Source: Tanytarsus gracilentus (Eukaryota > Arthropoda > Insecta > Diptera > Chironomidae). Taken from it: DNA of 64,000 nucleotides. The DNA lies in assembly GCA_038502055.1 (NCBI GenBank), contig JAXRKN010000030.1, positions 248,001 to 312,000 on the forward strand, written 5' to 3'. Shown here one piece after another: positions 12,401 to 27,400 of the stretch. Position 1 is the stretch's first letter, and each line of letters begins with the position of its first letter. The notes under the pieces were generated by a model that had not been told where the DNA came from, did no database searches, and saw only the letters and a program-made list of their open reading frames with translations. Made by a program: the position numbers and the translations under genes.

Positions 12401-15400
12401 TTTAACTTATTTATTTTTTTATAGTACCTTTGTTTTTTCTGTAATGAGATTTTTTAGAAACTCAACTTATTTTTGTTCCGCGTTGCTAGGATTCGACCGT
12501 GTCTTAGAAGTATTTTTACCTCGCCGCGTACATTGCCTACCAGTTTATTAATTTAATTTCCAATGGCTAAAACTTATTAAGAAATAAGTTTAAAATTTAA
12601 GAGTTTATTAATTTTTGATAATATTTTTGTTTAAAAATTCTCTTTTTTTTTGAACAACTTTATTTTTTTCTCTTTTTAATTTTATTTTGAAGAATAATTA
12701 TTTTAAATTTTTAGGATTAAAATTAAACTTATATTGTTTTTTTTTATGTTTTTTGTTTTTTTAGATTAAAATTTGAAATTAGGAAGTTAAGAAAAAGAAC
12801 TGTTCAAAAACTTTAATAATTTGTTAATAGAATATGTTAATTTTAATGAAAATCTCTCATTTTTTTTAAAATGTAATATATTTTTTTAAAATTGTGAATA
12901 CATTTGAAAGGAATTTTGGAAATTTTTATGCTTTATAACTTTGAATTGTTATTTTTTTTTACAAAACTTTATTATAAATATTTAATCAAATATGTAAAAA
13001 GTTGTTTAAACTTTTGTCAAATTTTAATTAAAATATAATTTATATAAAATTTTTAATTTTTGTAAAAATATTAATTTAATTTTGTAAAAATTTATAAAAA
13101 TTTAAAATTTATAAATTTAATTTAAAAATTATTTAATATATTTAAATTTAAATTTTTAATTTAAATAAAATTTAAATTTTTTTAAAATTTATAAAATTTA
13201 ATTTAATATAATTATAATTAATTAAATTTTAAATTTTAAAAATTATTTAATTAATGTAAAAATTTAATAAATTTTTGGTGAAAAATTTTATATTAATTGA
13301 CATAAATTAATGTAAAAATTTGATATTGAAATTTTAGTAAAAAATTTAATAAAATTTTTAATTTTATTATAAATTTATCAAATCATAATAATTCAGGCAA
13401 TTGATATCAATTCAACCAAAAATTGTTCTATGGGTTAATCGTAATTCGTTCTCGTTCCAATATCAGTTAGCATCACTAATTAATTGACAATCCGGTTAAT
13501 TGCTCACACAATAACAAAATAAAATCGATTGATTTATGAGCTTCCAATTTTAGTTCCGCTGACTGACAGATGTTTTTTTTTATTTCCATAAACAGTAATG
13601 AGGTGAATAAAATGTTTTAATGATGTTTTCCATGGAAGTTGAGTAAAATTTTTGCATAATAATCAATTCGATTTAATTTTCATTAAAGAGTTTTTGAAAA
13701 ATTCAAATTTTCATGATCAAAAGCTTGAAATTTTATTAAATTAAGACTTTAATTGTTGATGATTAAAAGCTTTAAAATTGCTAATCACTCTAATCACCAT
13801 CAAATCCCCTTAAACGATCCACTTAACCTTCATAAAAATTCCTCAACCCTCTCTCATTTCAAAACTTAATAATTTTCTAAGTAAATTCCGCAAAATTTTT
13901 CTTCAGGGTGATTTTTTCAATTATGAAAGTCAATTAGCAACAGGAGATCAAAATTGATGATGAGAAGTTAATTGAAATTCATGGCTTAAGGCTTTAGATT
14001 TAATGGCCAAAATATTCACTGAAAATTTGTAATTGAGAGCTTTTGAAAGTTGATAGGAAAATTGAGAAAATTTCTAATGAAGAACTTTAGTTAATTTTAG
14101 AATTTTTTGTTATAATTCCATTCCATGACTTTAAATTAAATCTTTACAGCAAAAAATTTTCTACCATGTAATTTTTTTCTATCTCAAAATCTAACGTTGA
14201 GCTTTTTACACAATAAGCTTAATTTTGTACATAAGCAAATGAAACAAAACATGCAATTTGTACAAATTGCAAACAAATGTTGAAAATTATGCAAATTTAT
14301 TCAAAAACTATTATTACATAAAAGTTTAGGGAAGAATTCAAGGTTTGGTTAATTAAGAGAGAGCAAAATTTGAAATAAGTAAACTCAATCTACGAAAAGA
14401 AAAATTACAACAATTTTTAATCAAAAAATGTAGAAAACACAAACTTTTATAGAATGACAAAGAGATTTGTGATAAAATTTGGCGTGATCCACTAGAATTT
14501 AAAATCTAATATTTAATTTAAATTCGAATTTTTTTACAAATGAAAAATTTCTTGAATAATGGAAAATAAATTTCGGAGAATTTTGTTATCAGACGAAAGC
14601 AGCTTAAATTGTTGTGAAAGGTTAAATGGAAATTTGAACGATGAAAATATAAAAGAAAAATACCTCGAGGATTTCCATTGAATTTTAAGGGTTAAAATAT
14701 TTTTTGAGCATTTTTGCATATTTCTAAACCATATTTTTTAATAAAACCGTGGATCCACTAGCTAAACATTTAACATATCCAAAATTCACAAAATTTTTAT
14801 GAAAACACTTTTCTTCTCACTAATTACAAAACCCATCATCTTCATTCTTAATTACTGCTAATGGAATGTCCGAAGAATAAAAAGATTTGTCAACATGACA
14901 ATATAAAAATTGTTTTATAAATGCCGGAGTTGAGGTCAAGAGCAATTTATGGAGAAAAGTCTGTGGAAACATCTTGAAAGCTTTCGAAAAAGTAAATAAA
15001 GAAGAAAAGCTTAATTGAAGAGAAAAATTGTTGGCTATAGAAAAAAATTCTTCCTTCGTAATAAAAATTTATTAATTTAATATTTTTTGATTAATTTTCA
15101 ATCCTCAATTTTCAAAGGTTTTTGAAAATTTAAATTTCTCTCAATTAAGTTAAATTCTTGTTTAAACCTCAACACACAAAATTCCGCTTCATTACCGAAA
15201 ATGTCATTGAAATTAATTCCTTTAATTAACAAAATCATTTGAATTCCACAATTACCACACGAACAGAAATTTACACGTGGAAATTCTAATTGAGATTTGC
15301 TTAATTCATGGTTAATTTGACATTTGTGGAATTCAAATGTTAAAATTAAAGTAATTAAGAATAAAAGAATAATTAAATTTTTTAATAATTTAAAATTGTT

Positions 15401-18400
15401 CAATTATTTTTTATTTCAATTTCCTTCTTTTTCTTCTCTTTTCAACTCAAATTCTTTCATTTCACATCTCAACATTTTCATTTTGCATTTCAAATGACAT
15501 TAATTGACTCTAATTAGATTTAATTCGAGCAAAAAAAACTTTTCTTTTATCTTCATCGAGAGCGAAATTTTTTTTGCTAGTTTTTATGGACTTGCGACAG
15601 ATCTGAAATTGTCATTGGAGAATTTCGTGCTGATGTCCATGAATACAAGATTAAAAATAAAATACTGTCGGGAATAATAAAAAATCCGCATTGAGACTTT
15701 TTCGACGATGAAGTGCAGTGACAAGTTTTTGTTTTGTTTAGAAATGTCGGAAAAGAAAAGTTGAAGAATTTCTTTGAAAAATTAAAACTTTTTTATATCT
15801 AACTCAATTAAAGTCAATCAAATCCTTCTCATAATTAAATCCTACACAAAATTAATTTTCAATTTATGTTTCAAAACTTCTCAAGCTTCAACATTTGAAT
15901 AGCAACACAAAATTAAATGCAAACTTCTGCTTGGCAAATACAAAATTTTCCGCTTCTCACTTTCTGAGTTGTCAATTCATTCAAAAGCAGACTTAAGGGC
16001 GACTTATGGAAATCTATTGAGGCTGAAAATTAGTTTACTCAATTTATAAGAGACAATTTGAGGGAAGTTTTTGATTTGAGGTTTGAGGATTTATTTTGAA
16101 ATATTACTCGAACTTATTTTTGAGTAATCACTTGAGACCTTGTTGAAGTTTATTCGTCTTTAACTTAATTAAATTACGAAAGCGTTTTCTTAAATTTCTG
16201 GCAGATTTTGTGTTTAAATTTTCTTCGTTGAACTTTTTGAAATAAATTTTTCTTTTTAAACTTTTGCCACGCTTTTGAGCTTAATTTTATTTTTAGACTT
16301 CCATTAAATTTTTGTTCATTATTTTCAATGAATTTTTTTATATTCTTCAACAATCTTTTCTCAGTTTCAGCGAATTTTGACATCTTCTGATTTTTATTAA
16401 ATTATTCTCTAAAAATAACCTAAAAACAAAAATTTACTTTCGCCTAACGAACTCATGTCAATCTCAATTAAATAAATCCGAGTTGGTGATAAAAATACTC
16501 GCGACCTTCAACTTCAACAATGCGCTAATTTTGGCACAGTAGAAAGATCACGCGAGTCTGAAAATTTGCTATTTTTAGCGTGCTTAATTTGCAAATTATT
16601 TTTATCAAATCCAACAGGTGATGAAAAAAGCTTTCATTGAACAAAGCGAGAGATGAGAAAATTTACACTCAGTCGTTGATTGATTTATTGAGTGGTAAGA
16701 TGTAAAAAAGTTATTTAAATTTAATTTCATGACTTGAAAAAAAATTAAAAATTAATTTTCTAGAATTTTCAACAAGAAAATGAATTTTCTTCAATTTTGC
16801 TTCATTTTTTTCTTCTTCACCGCCTCATTTACATCTTCAATCATTCTTCATTGTGAATTTCGATCTGATTCTCAAATCAACTACGAATGTTTTACAAAAT
16901 GCCTCGAAATCACCTCAAAAACCGACCGCAATATCACCGGAATCATTGGAAATCACTCGATCGGAAAAACTAATGAAAATGTTAATGGCTTTCGAGCGCT
17001 CAATCAAATAATCGAATATTTTCCGCATGGACTCGAGAAGATCTTCAAAAATTTAGAATATTTTCACATTTGGCAGTCGGAGTTGAGAGAAATTACCTAC
17101 GAGGATTTAAAGCCACACAAAAAGTTGAGAGAACTCGATTTGTATGGAAATAAAATTGAAATTTTAGAAGATGATTTGTTTGATTTTAATCAAAACATCG
17201 AAAGCGTTCGAATTGCGAATAATAAAATTAGAAAAGTTGAAAATGGAACTTTTGATGGACTGAAAATGCTGAAAAAGTTGGATCTCGATGGAAATTTGTG
17301 TTATGATGAAGATGAAGATCTTTCGATTTACAGATTTAAGAGTGAAAAAGAGCAGAAATTACATGCGATGAAAGTTGCTGAAGAAATTGAGGAAAAATGT
17401 GAAAATTTTGTTGAAAAAGTTAAAGAAATAGAAATATCGAAAGCGAGAATTTTAAAAAGTTGGAAAGAAATTTTAATTTTGTTGAGTTTGATTCTAGTTG
17501 TTGTGTAAAAGTTTTAATAAAGTTTAGAAATTTAATAAATTTTAAAAAAAATAAAATTTTCGTTAATTTTTTAGAAATAAATTTTTTTAATTTTTTCATA
17601 CTCAAAAATAATTTCAAACTTAACTAATTTCATCCATTTCCATGCAACAGATTATCTCCATCGCAGTCAAAGCTTCTCCTCTCATCTCATTCGAGAAATT
17701 TTCTTCATTTTCGCCATAGAAACATTTTCCATTTTATGTAAGCTCAAAATCCCTCTCACGAGACTTTCATTCGCTTCCATTTCTCGTTTTATAATTTAAT
17801 GAGATTAATTAGCACCAAAATTAGAGAAAACATTGTGAAGCTTGGTTTTGGAAGATGATTAATTTTGAAATCGAGAGGATTTTGTGTGGCTTTAGAACTC
17901 AATGAAAATATTTTGAGAAAACGAATTAGTTTTGTGAATAAGTTCAAAGTGATTTTATGAAAAGTTGTCATGATTTTTAGCTTAATTTTAAAACATTTTC
18001 TCACTTTTATATTTAACCCAATCACAAATTCCATCCACACAGCTTCGACACTTTTTACATCGAAAAACTTTTTTCTCTCATGACGAAAAAAGTTTTTGCC
18101 GGCTCTGCTGAAGATTATGACTGAAGGTATTTTTTTCCGAATGCTTACTCTAATGAAAGCGACGTGACATGTTGAAAGTCTTATGGGAGAACATCAAGAG
18201 AAAGTCATGCGGACTTTAGTTAGATGGATTGGAGGAATTATGTCGTTTACTCAACAGGAAATAGGAAATTGATGGCATTTACAAAATTGATGGGCGGGAA
18301 AATGATTTTTAATTGAACGAATTAAGGTTTTTTGGCGGAAAATTTATTTTAAAATTAATTTAAATCTTTTATTTTTATTATTGTTTATCACAAAACAATT

Positions 18401-21400
18401 TTTTCACTTCTTTAAGCCTCACCATCCCTTTTTTCATTAAATAAAATGTTTAAAGCTCTCCACAAAGCTTTTTCTTCATTCTCATTCATGTAAATCTAGA
18501 TCACTGATGTAATAATTTTTCCCCTTCTTTTCATACCAAGGATTCTCACAATGTAAAGAATGAAAATTTATCTTAAGCTCAAATAAAGATCTCATGGTGT
18601 GATTCAATGTTGATGATGGCAAGCAACAGGTGGGCAAGAAGAGAGAAAAATTGTTGCATAACAAGGAAAATTCAAAGAATAAGAAAATATTTTTATTTGA
18701 GTGGATTAGACGATAGAAAAATTGAATGAAATTTGTCTTGTAAAAGATTGAGAAAAATTTGTCTGCTTTTGAAATTTTTTGAACGTTCAAATGAAATTTT
18801 TAAAAATTCTAAAATTTATTTTAATTTTTATGATTTTCTTCGCTATGTTTAATCAAAATTGCTTTAATTTCAATTTGTGTCACTTCAATCCAGCCTTAAG
18901 CCATATTTTCTCTCTCAGTCTTTTATCTTCCGCCATGAAGTTCATTTTTATCCTTTCACATTATTTTCTATGACATTTCGCTTCTTTTTTCATCCCATTT
19001 TTACTCTTTTATGTCGTTTTATTTCTAGATTTTTGTCACGTGCGGTTCGTGTAAATTTTATCAATGAGACAATGACGGATTTTTCTATGGAAATATTGAA
19101 CGTTTTAAATGTGAGATTAAAGTCAAAGAATTTGAGATTGCAAAAATCGATTTGTGAGAGTTTGAAGGAAAAAATGTTAAAGTGGGATGAAAATTAAATT
19201 TTATTTCTAAAGTTATTCAGGAAAAATTTAATGCTGCAGGAAAAAAGAAATTTGTGCATTTAAGTGAAAATTTAAGAAGAAAGTAAATTTTGAAAAATTA
19301 AATTAAGAAATCTTCAAATTTATTTATTAAAAAATTTAAATATTGTAAATTAAAATTTTTTTTTAAAAATCTAGACTAAAGTGTTTAAAAAATCAAGCAA
19401 AAATTTTTTCGGAAATTTTATCCAAAAATTTCTCACAAACATTCGTAAACTTTAAGTCTGTGATTTTTTTCTCTAAATTGCAGAAATAAATTCTTAGATA
19501 AACTTCAAGTGCATCATCTCAAGTGTTTTTTATCGTCGATTTTAATTTTAATGTAAATACCTGTAATCGATAACTTGCACGACCACTTCGAAGTGCCTTC
19601 GATGGTCGCCGCATTTGCTTGCTCAACGGTATCAATATGAGTATCTGGATCCACGCCAAATGTCATCCTTTATCACACAATTTTCATCATCAACATTACA
19701 CATTTATAAACACATAAAAAAGGTACGAAAAAGACACAAAAAGCCATTAAACATAAACATCGAGTTTAGAATATTTTTTATATATAATTTTTTTGTTGAC
19801 CCGCTTTTAAATTTTATCTAGAAAAATGTTAAATTGACATGATGATAAGCGAAATTTATGAGCATGTACGAAGTCATTGCTTTATGGATTACCATTACGA
19901 ATTTTATTTTATGAGCTTTTTATCATTTCGAGTTAAATCAACGTGGATTTGATGAATTTTTGAAGGTAAGATAAGAAAAAATTTTGTCCAAAGACTTTTG
20001 AAGAAATTTAAAAATTTAATCAAAAAAAGTTTTCTCTTCATCTAAAAATAATCTCAAAATATTTTGTTAATTTAAATTTCATTAATTCCTTAACAACTTG
20101 CAAAAACTTCATAAAAACTAATTAAAGCCTTGAAACTAAAACTTTTGAGTGAAAATTTTCCACTTTTGGACATAAAATATCATTGAAGGAAATGAACTTA
20201 AAAATTTAAAAAACTTAAGCAAGAAAAAATTAAAATTTTAAAGTTCATTTTCACACATGAAAATCTTTCATAAATTTTTTAACAACCCAAAGTCGTTAAA
20301 GTTGAAACTATAAGCATGTTTTTATATGGTTATTACCGCAATCTCATGCTGACTATAATAATTTTCATTAAGAAACGAGAACTAGAGGAATTTAATAAGT
20401 TTTCGCTTCTGGTTGAGCTGAATGCGAAAGAAAAGAAGTGCAAGAAAGTAATAAGAAGCGATAATAAAATTATCAGAGATTTAATGAAGAAGTTCATGAA
20501 AACATTGAAGCGAAAACGGGGTTAAGAAATTGATTGAAAAAAATTGAGAAGATTTTGATTGAAAATTTTCTTCGCTTTTAAATTAGTTCAAAAAATTATT
20601 AAGAAAAGTCTTTGAAGTGTTGTAGACATTTTTTTCATGAAAATATTTTACCAATATGAAAATTTTGAACTTGAAAAAATGAACTTTTAGTAAATTTTTT
20701 AATAAGGGAAAAATGTCAGAGAAAATCTGAATTTTAATCACTTTTAAATCTCTGAAAAATCCAAAAACTTTCAACCTCCAACTCTAACTCGAAAAAAAGT
20801 AACGAAAGCACTTTTTCTCCCTCCTGATTTTAAGCTCATTTAAACAACAATAAACAACAGCCATAAATAACGCAAACAACAAAGCGAGCGAACATTTTTT
20901 TTCATCTTCACTCATTTCACACAATTTTCACATTCAGTGTATGACATAAAAGTTGAGATGTGATAATGTGCGGAGCGATTAACACAAAAAGAGTCTTTAA
21001 ATGTAAATTAAGGGGGAAATTGTGACATGGATGGAAAAATTTTATTCGCTTTTATTTCGAATGACGCTGATGAAAATATAAGTGATGAAGATGGCAAAAA
21101 TTTTGTAATTTTTTTTTCTATAATTTTTAATTTTCAAGTCTATAAGAAAAAACTATAAAACCAGCCTCATTATCATAAACATCCTTCACCCATTAAAAAG
21201 AGTTCAAGGTTGACGACAATAATAACCAACTGATGAATTTTTAATGTCACTTCTCGAATCTCCTCACAGTAAAAAATTCATGACTCTTTTAATGTTGTTA
21301 ACTGCTTTCGCTTCTTTGCTTCCAAGAAAAAGCTAATAAAAAATTTATTGCGATGAAGCTAAAAATTGCGGTGCTTGCTGAAGTTTATCAGTTCACTCTT

Positions 21401-24400
21401 TTTTTTATGGCGTGTGTGTGAGAAAAATTTTTGTGACCACTTTGGGATTTTAAAATGAGATGAAGGAAATTTTATGCATAGGAAAAAAGGATTGAATTGA
21501 AATTTTTTCCACGCTTGGACATAAAAATATAAAATTGAGATTCAAATCTTTAAAAAGAAAGAATTTTAATTTTCGTCTACACGTGGCAAATTTTAAGAAT
21601 CGATCTTGAAAATATTTAGAGGTCTAATTTCATTTTCCAACCTGTTGCTAGACGAAAAAAGGAATTTAATATTTTTCTCATCATTCACGTAAATCTTCAT
21701 CTCAATCTCATCACGTTAAATTCCTTTTCAGCGATAACGCAATTTCTTCCGCACGTGTAAATCCAAAGCCATGAAAATTTTCATTATTATGGCACGAAAG
21801 AAATTTTTATTCAATTTTCTGAATGACAATGGAATGAAAATTTAAGAGGATGAGTTTCACGCTCAATTAAGGGAAAAGTAAATATTCGGTCGGTTTATGA
21901 TTTTTGATGTTTTTAAATTTTTATAACTTTTTCAATTTTGTAACTTTTTTAAATTTCAAATAATAAATTATAGCTCCGCTATATATTAATTTTGGATTTT
22001 TCCAAAACCAGTTTTCGGCCCCTAGTGCCAAGACATTACATTGTGCAATACCAAAACATATACTCAAATGATAGGCCTAGCCAAACCCTACAAACTGGCG
22101 AAAACAAATTTGAAATCGGTTGATCCTACGAGTTGCCTTTAAGTCATCTTCTTCTCCTTTCTTACTTTCTCATTCTTATTCTCCTTTCTTACTTCTTACG
22201 ATCTTAGTGAACGCCATATCTCAAGAACGCTCTTGATTTACTCGGTTTGTGGCTAAATATCGGGTTTTGGTTCTTTGTGCAAGAAGTATTTATTTTGAGG
22301 TAACCCTCAAGACCGTCCCTGAGTGCAAAAATGTCCTTTTTCATACAATTTTCTCTTATATCTTCATGGGTATCGTTACTCGTAATTCATAGAAATCGAT
22401 TGAATTGACGATTTTTGAGGATTCCATCATTCCCAGGAGTGCCACTAATTTTTTTTTCAGAACTATGGCTTCATTATTCGTTGAACTCGTCATTGCATCA
22501 GGAATCGATTGAATTGACGATTTTTGAGGAATTCCATCATGGTCGGCCAGAGTGCCACTATTTCATTTTTCAGAACTATGGCTTCATGTATGTCGTTGAA
22601 CTCGTCATTGCATCAGGAATCGATTTATATTGACGATTTTTGAGGATGTCCTAATGGTCGGCTAGGGTGCCACTATGTCCATTTTTCAGAACAATGGCTT
22701 CATGTATGTCGTTGAACTCGTCATTGCATCAGGAATCGATTGGCATTGATGATTTTTGAAGGATGTCCTTCATGATTAACCAAAAGTGCCAACGGAGTAG
22801 GGTACTAATCTATGCGGAGCTATTGGAAATGGCAACGCCGTTTGCAGACCCATCTTGTTTAATTTAAAAACTCAAAAAAATTTTGTAAATAATTTTATGA
22901 TAAATGAATTAATTTCACACAATCATGCAAACACTCGCTCGAATTTCACACGTCAAAAGCATTTTTTTCTACTTCGCAGTAACTTTTTCAACCTCAACAA
23001 CATTTAAATAATTTTTGCAGGCAATTTTTCAAAAACACCAAATAAAATTTACTCCAATCTGCCCACACGACATTTAACAACAATTTTTTCAGTGTGTTAA
23101 ATTCTTCAAACCTGTTATGGCAATTTTTGCCGACCATTTGCTGGTGCCGTCGAGAACACTTTGCGTGACGGCCTTCATATGACCAGAATGACTTTTCTCA
23201 TCACAGCAAAAAATCGCTCTAAATATTTTTATTTCATAAAATTCATTATTAAAAACTCGCATGTTGAAGTTTTTCGAAACGAACGTGAGTGGTCAATAAC
23301 AGGTCAACATTTGAATGTAGAAAAAAAATAATTTACGAATTCTCTTCATGGCTGTGCAAATTTCAATTTTTTCTGCTCGCCAGTGGAGAAAATTCTTCAA
23401 TTGTGACTGGGAAAATGTAACGAATGGCTCTTTCGAACGTAAGCAGAAAGTTTTTCGTCGTGAAATAAACTTTTGTGTAATTTTTATGGCTCTTGAGACG
23501 ATTTTCGGATTTGTTTTCAAAAAATCAATAAAATTGTTGATTGTGGTGAAAGAAATTTTTCTTTGGATTTTAGAAATTCTTGAATATATTTTTAAAATTA
23601 TTTTTTAGTCTTTAAAAAATATTTTTTCTACTCAATTTTGAACTTAATAACTTTTTTCCATTCAATTTTATTCAAAACTTTCTATTTTTCCTCTTTATTC
23701 ATCATCATCTGTTGCCTTTAGGTATCTTCGCATGTTTTTGTAACATTTCGATCGCTCAAAGGTCAAAAAATTCAAGGAGTGAGAAATTTGGGATATTAAA
23801 ATATTTTTTGGACCATTTTTATTCAAAAATATCAAAATTGTTTATTTTAAGCTTTTCAACCCCTTGTAAATTCCTCAATCAACCACCGAAAAAAAATCAA
23901 AAACATTTTTTCTCTCTCGAGAGAGCTCTCCAAAGATTTAAAAACAAAAAATTGCAGCATGAAAAGGGCACAGCAGAAAATTTCTTTCTAAATAATTCAA
24001 AATGATGTCGGTTTAAGTTGAAAACAAAAACAAAAAGTTGTTATTGATGATATTGACACGAAAATGTCGGAAAATATTATTTTATTTTATTGGAAAGTAG
24101 ATCAAGAGAAATAAAAATAAGTTTTTGTTGTGTGTTTGAGGAAGTTTTGAAATTTTTTTAAATATTTTTTTTTATTTTTCTCACGATTCTCAATTTAATT
24201 TTAAAGCTTCATACTTAAAATGCGGGTTCGCTATGCACCTGCTGATGCATTTAAAGTTTTCTTGAACTTTTGAGCGTCAAATGAAAAAGTTTTTAAATTT
24301 CACTTTATAAAGTTTCAAACGTAAAAATAATTTCTCCGGATGTAATGAGGAAAAATGAGACTCAGGTGGAAAAAATGAGAAACGGGAAATTAGTTGCGGG

Positions 24401-27400
24401 TGAAAAGTAATGGAAACGATTCATTGTGTGTACAGCCACAGAAGATGCATTATGTAAAATGTAGTTTTAAATGTGAATTAAAATGAGAGAGAAAATTCTT
24501 TGTTTAAATTCCCACGATGAAAATTTCAACATCTGAAGATAAAAATCTTTTTATAAAAAGTTCTTCGTTCAAAGAAAAAGAAGTCAAAAAGTAATGATGA
24601 GAAAATTTAACTTGAATTAAGGACAAAAGAAATTATCTCAAGAGCATCAAGTTGGAAATGGGTAGCAAGAGTAAAAAGAAAGAAATTAAATCAAGAAGAA
24701 AAACTTGATTATTGCTGAAGATAAAACGAGTGAAAGTTTGTAGGTAAATTTCATTTTTAGCCATTTTGTAAATTTTTCCCAGTCACAAAAAATACTAAAA
24801 TTTAAGAAAAAGTCAATCCAAATCTACCTAAGCAATTCAAATATTTCCGGTTTGTCACAGACACGTTGTTTCATTCTCTCCTGCATCGCTGTCATCACTG
24901 ATTGCGCCTTGTCCTCGGCTCCATGCTTCGAGCTCTTTTCCGCCGCCCCTGCGAAACACACTAAGAATTAACACGGTAATATGCCAAAGTTCTAAAGGAC
25001 GGAAGGAGCAGACATTCTACGACTAAGGACACCGGACCTAATAATCTCTTCAAACTTTTCTTCGCATTCGCAATAAAATCTTAACTTGCAAATTTTGGGT
25101 TTCTAGGATTAAAATGATTAAAATTATTTTTTGTCATAGCATTTTTAAAAGATGGAAAATTAGATATAAATTTTTTGATGGTTTAAGATTGGAAAAGTTG
25201 AAGGAAATTTTTAATTGATTGTATCAAAAAGCACACGAGTGCAACAAATTTTAATCAAGGATGGGACACTAAATTTATTTAATAATTAAATTTTTTTTTA
25301 TAAAAATTTCCCTCAAATTTTTTTCATCTCAAATCAATCAACCTAAGAAATGTCTAAACCAAGGTTTTTTCTAAAGCAATCACCAAGGCTCTAAAAATGG
25401 AAAAATGGCGATAAACAAAGACAAAAGTGAGGTGGGGGTTGCAAAATGAGTTTTTAATTTGGGGATTTTTCTAATAGTGAATTAGGCTAAAATTACTCAA
25501 ATCAACTTTCTCTACCGGACCTCTAAAATGTCTTGTTTCGAGTATTATTGAGTTATTAAAATTGTCAACTTCACTTTCAACTAAACAATGAGAATTTTTT
25601 TAAAGTGAATTTAAACTTAAATTTAAAATTATTCACATCAAGAATGAGAAAAAATTAAATCTGCGCATTTTTCTAACGACAAAAAGAAGAAGAGAAAATT
25701 GAGAGCGAGTTTATTTGTGTCCAGGTGTGGTGTGTTTGTGTCATGTGAGTGTCTAACCCTGACCACTAGAAAAAGAGCTCTGAGTTATCGTAAAAAAAGT
25801 TTCCTTTACACATTTACAGCATGAAAGCGGACAAAAGAAATTAGGAGTGAAATTTAATGTAAAATTGATTTTTGGTCAGGGCTCGAGGGTGAAAAATGGA
25901 CAAACGAGTGAGCGTACTTTGTAGGCAGTCGGCGTTGAGAAGATCTTTGCACTTTTCGTGACATTTAACGCCGCATTCTGTACAGCGGACTCCTTGACGT
26001 GCGATACCCCAAAGAAGACCTATCGAAGATTTTAAAATTAATTAAATAAGTTTTAACTAATTTTTTTAAATTTACCTTCACACTCATAACAATAGGTTGG
26101 CGATGTTGCATTGTAAGGCGTAAAATTGTGCGGCGTCGTCGATGAAATTGGATAAATTAGAGCTTGGAGGGATTTTTTGTACACGTGAGTTTTCTGCGAA
26201 TCAACAAAATTCATTTTAATTAATTTCCTGTCACGCTTAATGAGATAAAACTCACCAAATCCTCGTCATTGAGCATCGGTCGCGGGATCGCTGACGTGAG
26301 TCCGGCATTGCGTTTCGTGGCCGCCATTGTCTGTTTTATTTTTCAATTTTTTAATTAGGGAAAATTTAAAAAGAATTAATTGGATTGATTTTAAATTTTA
26401 ATGAGCGATAAAGTGAGAAATTTGTTTAAAAGCTGTGTAGAAAACAAAATAAAAATTAGCATTAAATAAATTTTAAATTAATATTTAAACAATGTGGGTC
26501 TGCAAACGGTGTTGCTTTTTAAAATGTATCTTCAAAACTTTATTTTTTTTTATATCCCTATGAAGATCTATTTTTTTAGTAAATTTAAGTATTATTTATG
26601 ATATTACGCAAGGTAAATCTTGACACTAGCAGCCAAAAACTGGTTTCGTAGGAATCCAAAATTAATAATAGCGGAGCTACAATTTTCGAGTAATTTATTT
26701 TTTTAAATTTAAAAAATAATAAATTAAGAAACAATTATTTCTAACTCTAATCACTAAACTAAATTTTTTCTAACATGCAATAAAATCCATAGAAAGGAAT
26801 TTTTAATACCTTGAGCACCTGGACATTGTGAGAGTGTCAGACAGACAAGTTTTTTGGTTTAATAATTTTTCAATCAGTTTTGTTCACCAATTTTTAAATT
26901 ACACAATTAAAATTAACCATTTTTTTAGGGGTGAAAAAACATTTAAAATTTTAATAGAGAATTTTTCATGTTGGTTAGTGGATGGACATGAGAGATTTAT
27001 GATGAGTTCCATGATGGTTGGTTAGCACAATAACAACAAATAGAAAGAAGAGAGACAAACATGTGTGAGAATTTTTAAAGATTTTCGTTTTTATGAGGAA
27101 AAATTTTCATGAAAGGGGAAGAAAAAAGTTGTAAAAGATTTTAGGAGATAAAGAAAAATTAGATTATGACATTTTACTTAAAGATGGATGAAATTTAATG
27201 AGTCGAAGGTTGGATGATTTGCAATTTATGAAAATTTAATTTATTTTAATTAAATCCCAAAATTATCAAAATCATCTCAACCCTCTTTTCACTTCATGAA
27301 AACATTGAATGTGAGGATTTTCTCTTATTAATCAGGTCACACTTATTTTTTTGTTACGTTCACATTGTGACAATTTTAAGTAATTCCAATATATTTCAAT

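Noticed and set aside
13020..13380. A+T palindrome-rich stretch considered as an origin or matrix attachment region
   Set aside because: It looks like simple AT-rich drift; no specific motif separates it from other low-complexity intron sequence.
15098..15403. 101-codon minus-strand frame with a hydrophobic start and a CSCGNC motif
   Set aside because: Its first codon is TTG, not ATG, it sits in low-complexity AT-rich intron, and no splice or promoter signals support it.
22415..22633. 72-codon frame within repeat copy A, and a similar frame at 55274-55459 in copy C
   Set aside because: Both are products of the internal tandem repeats, not shared between copies as a conserved protein.
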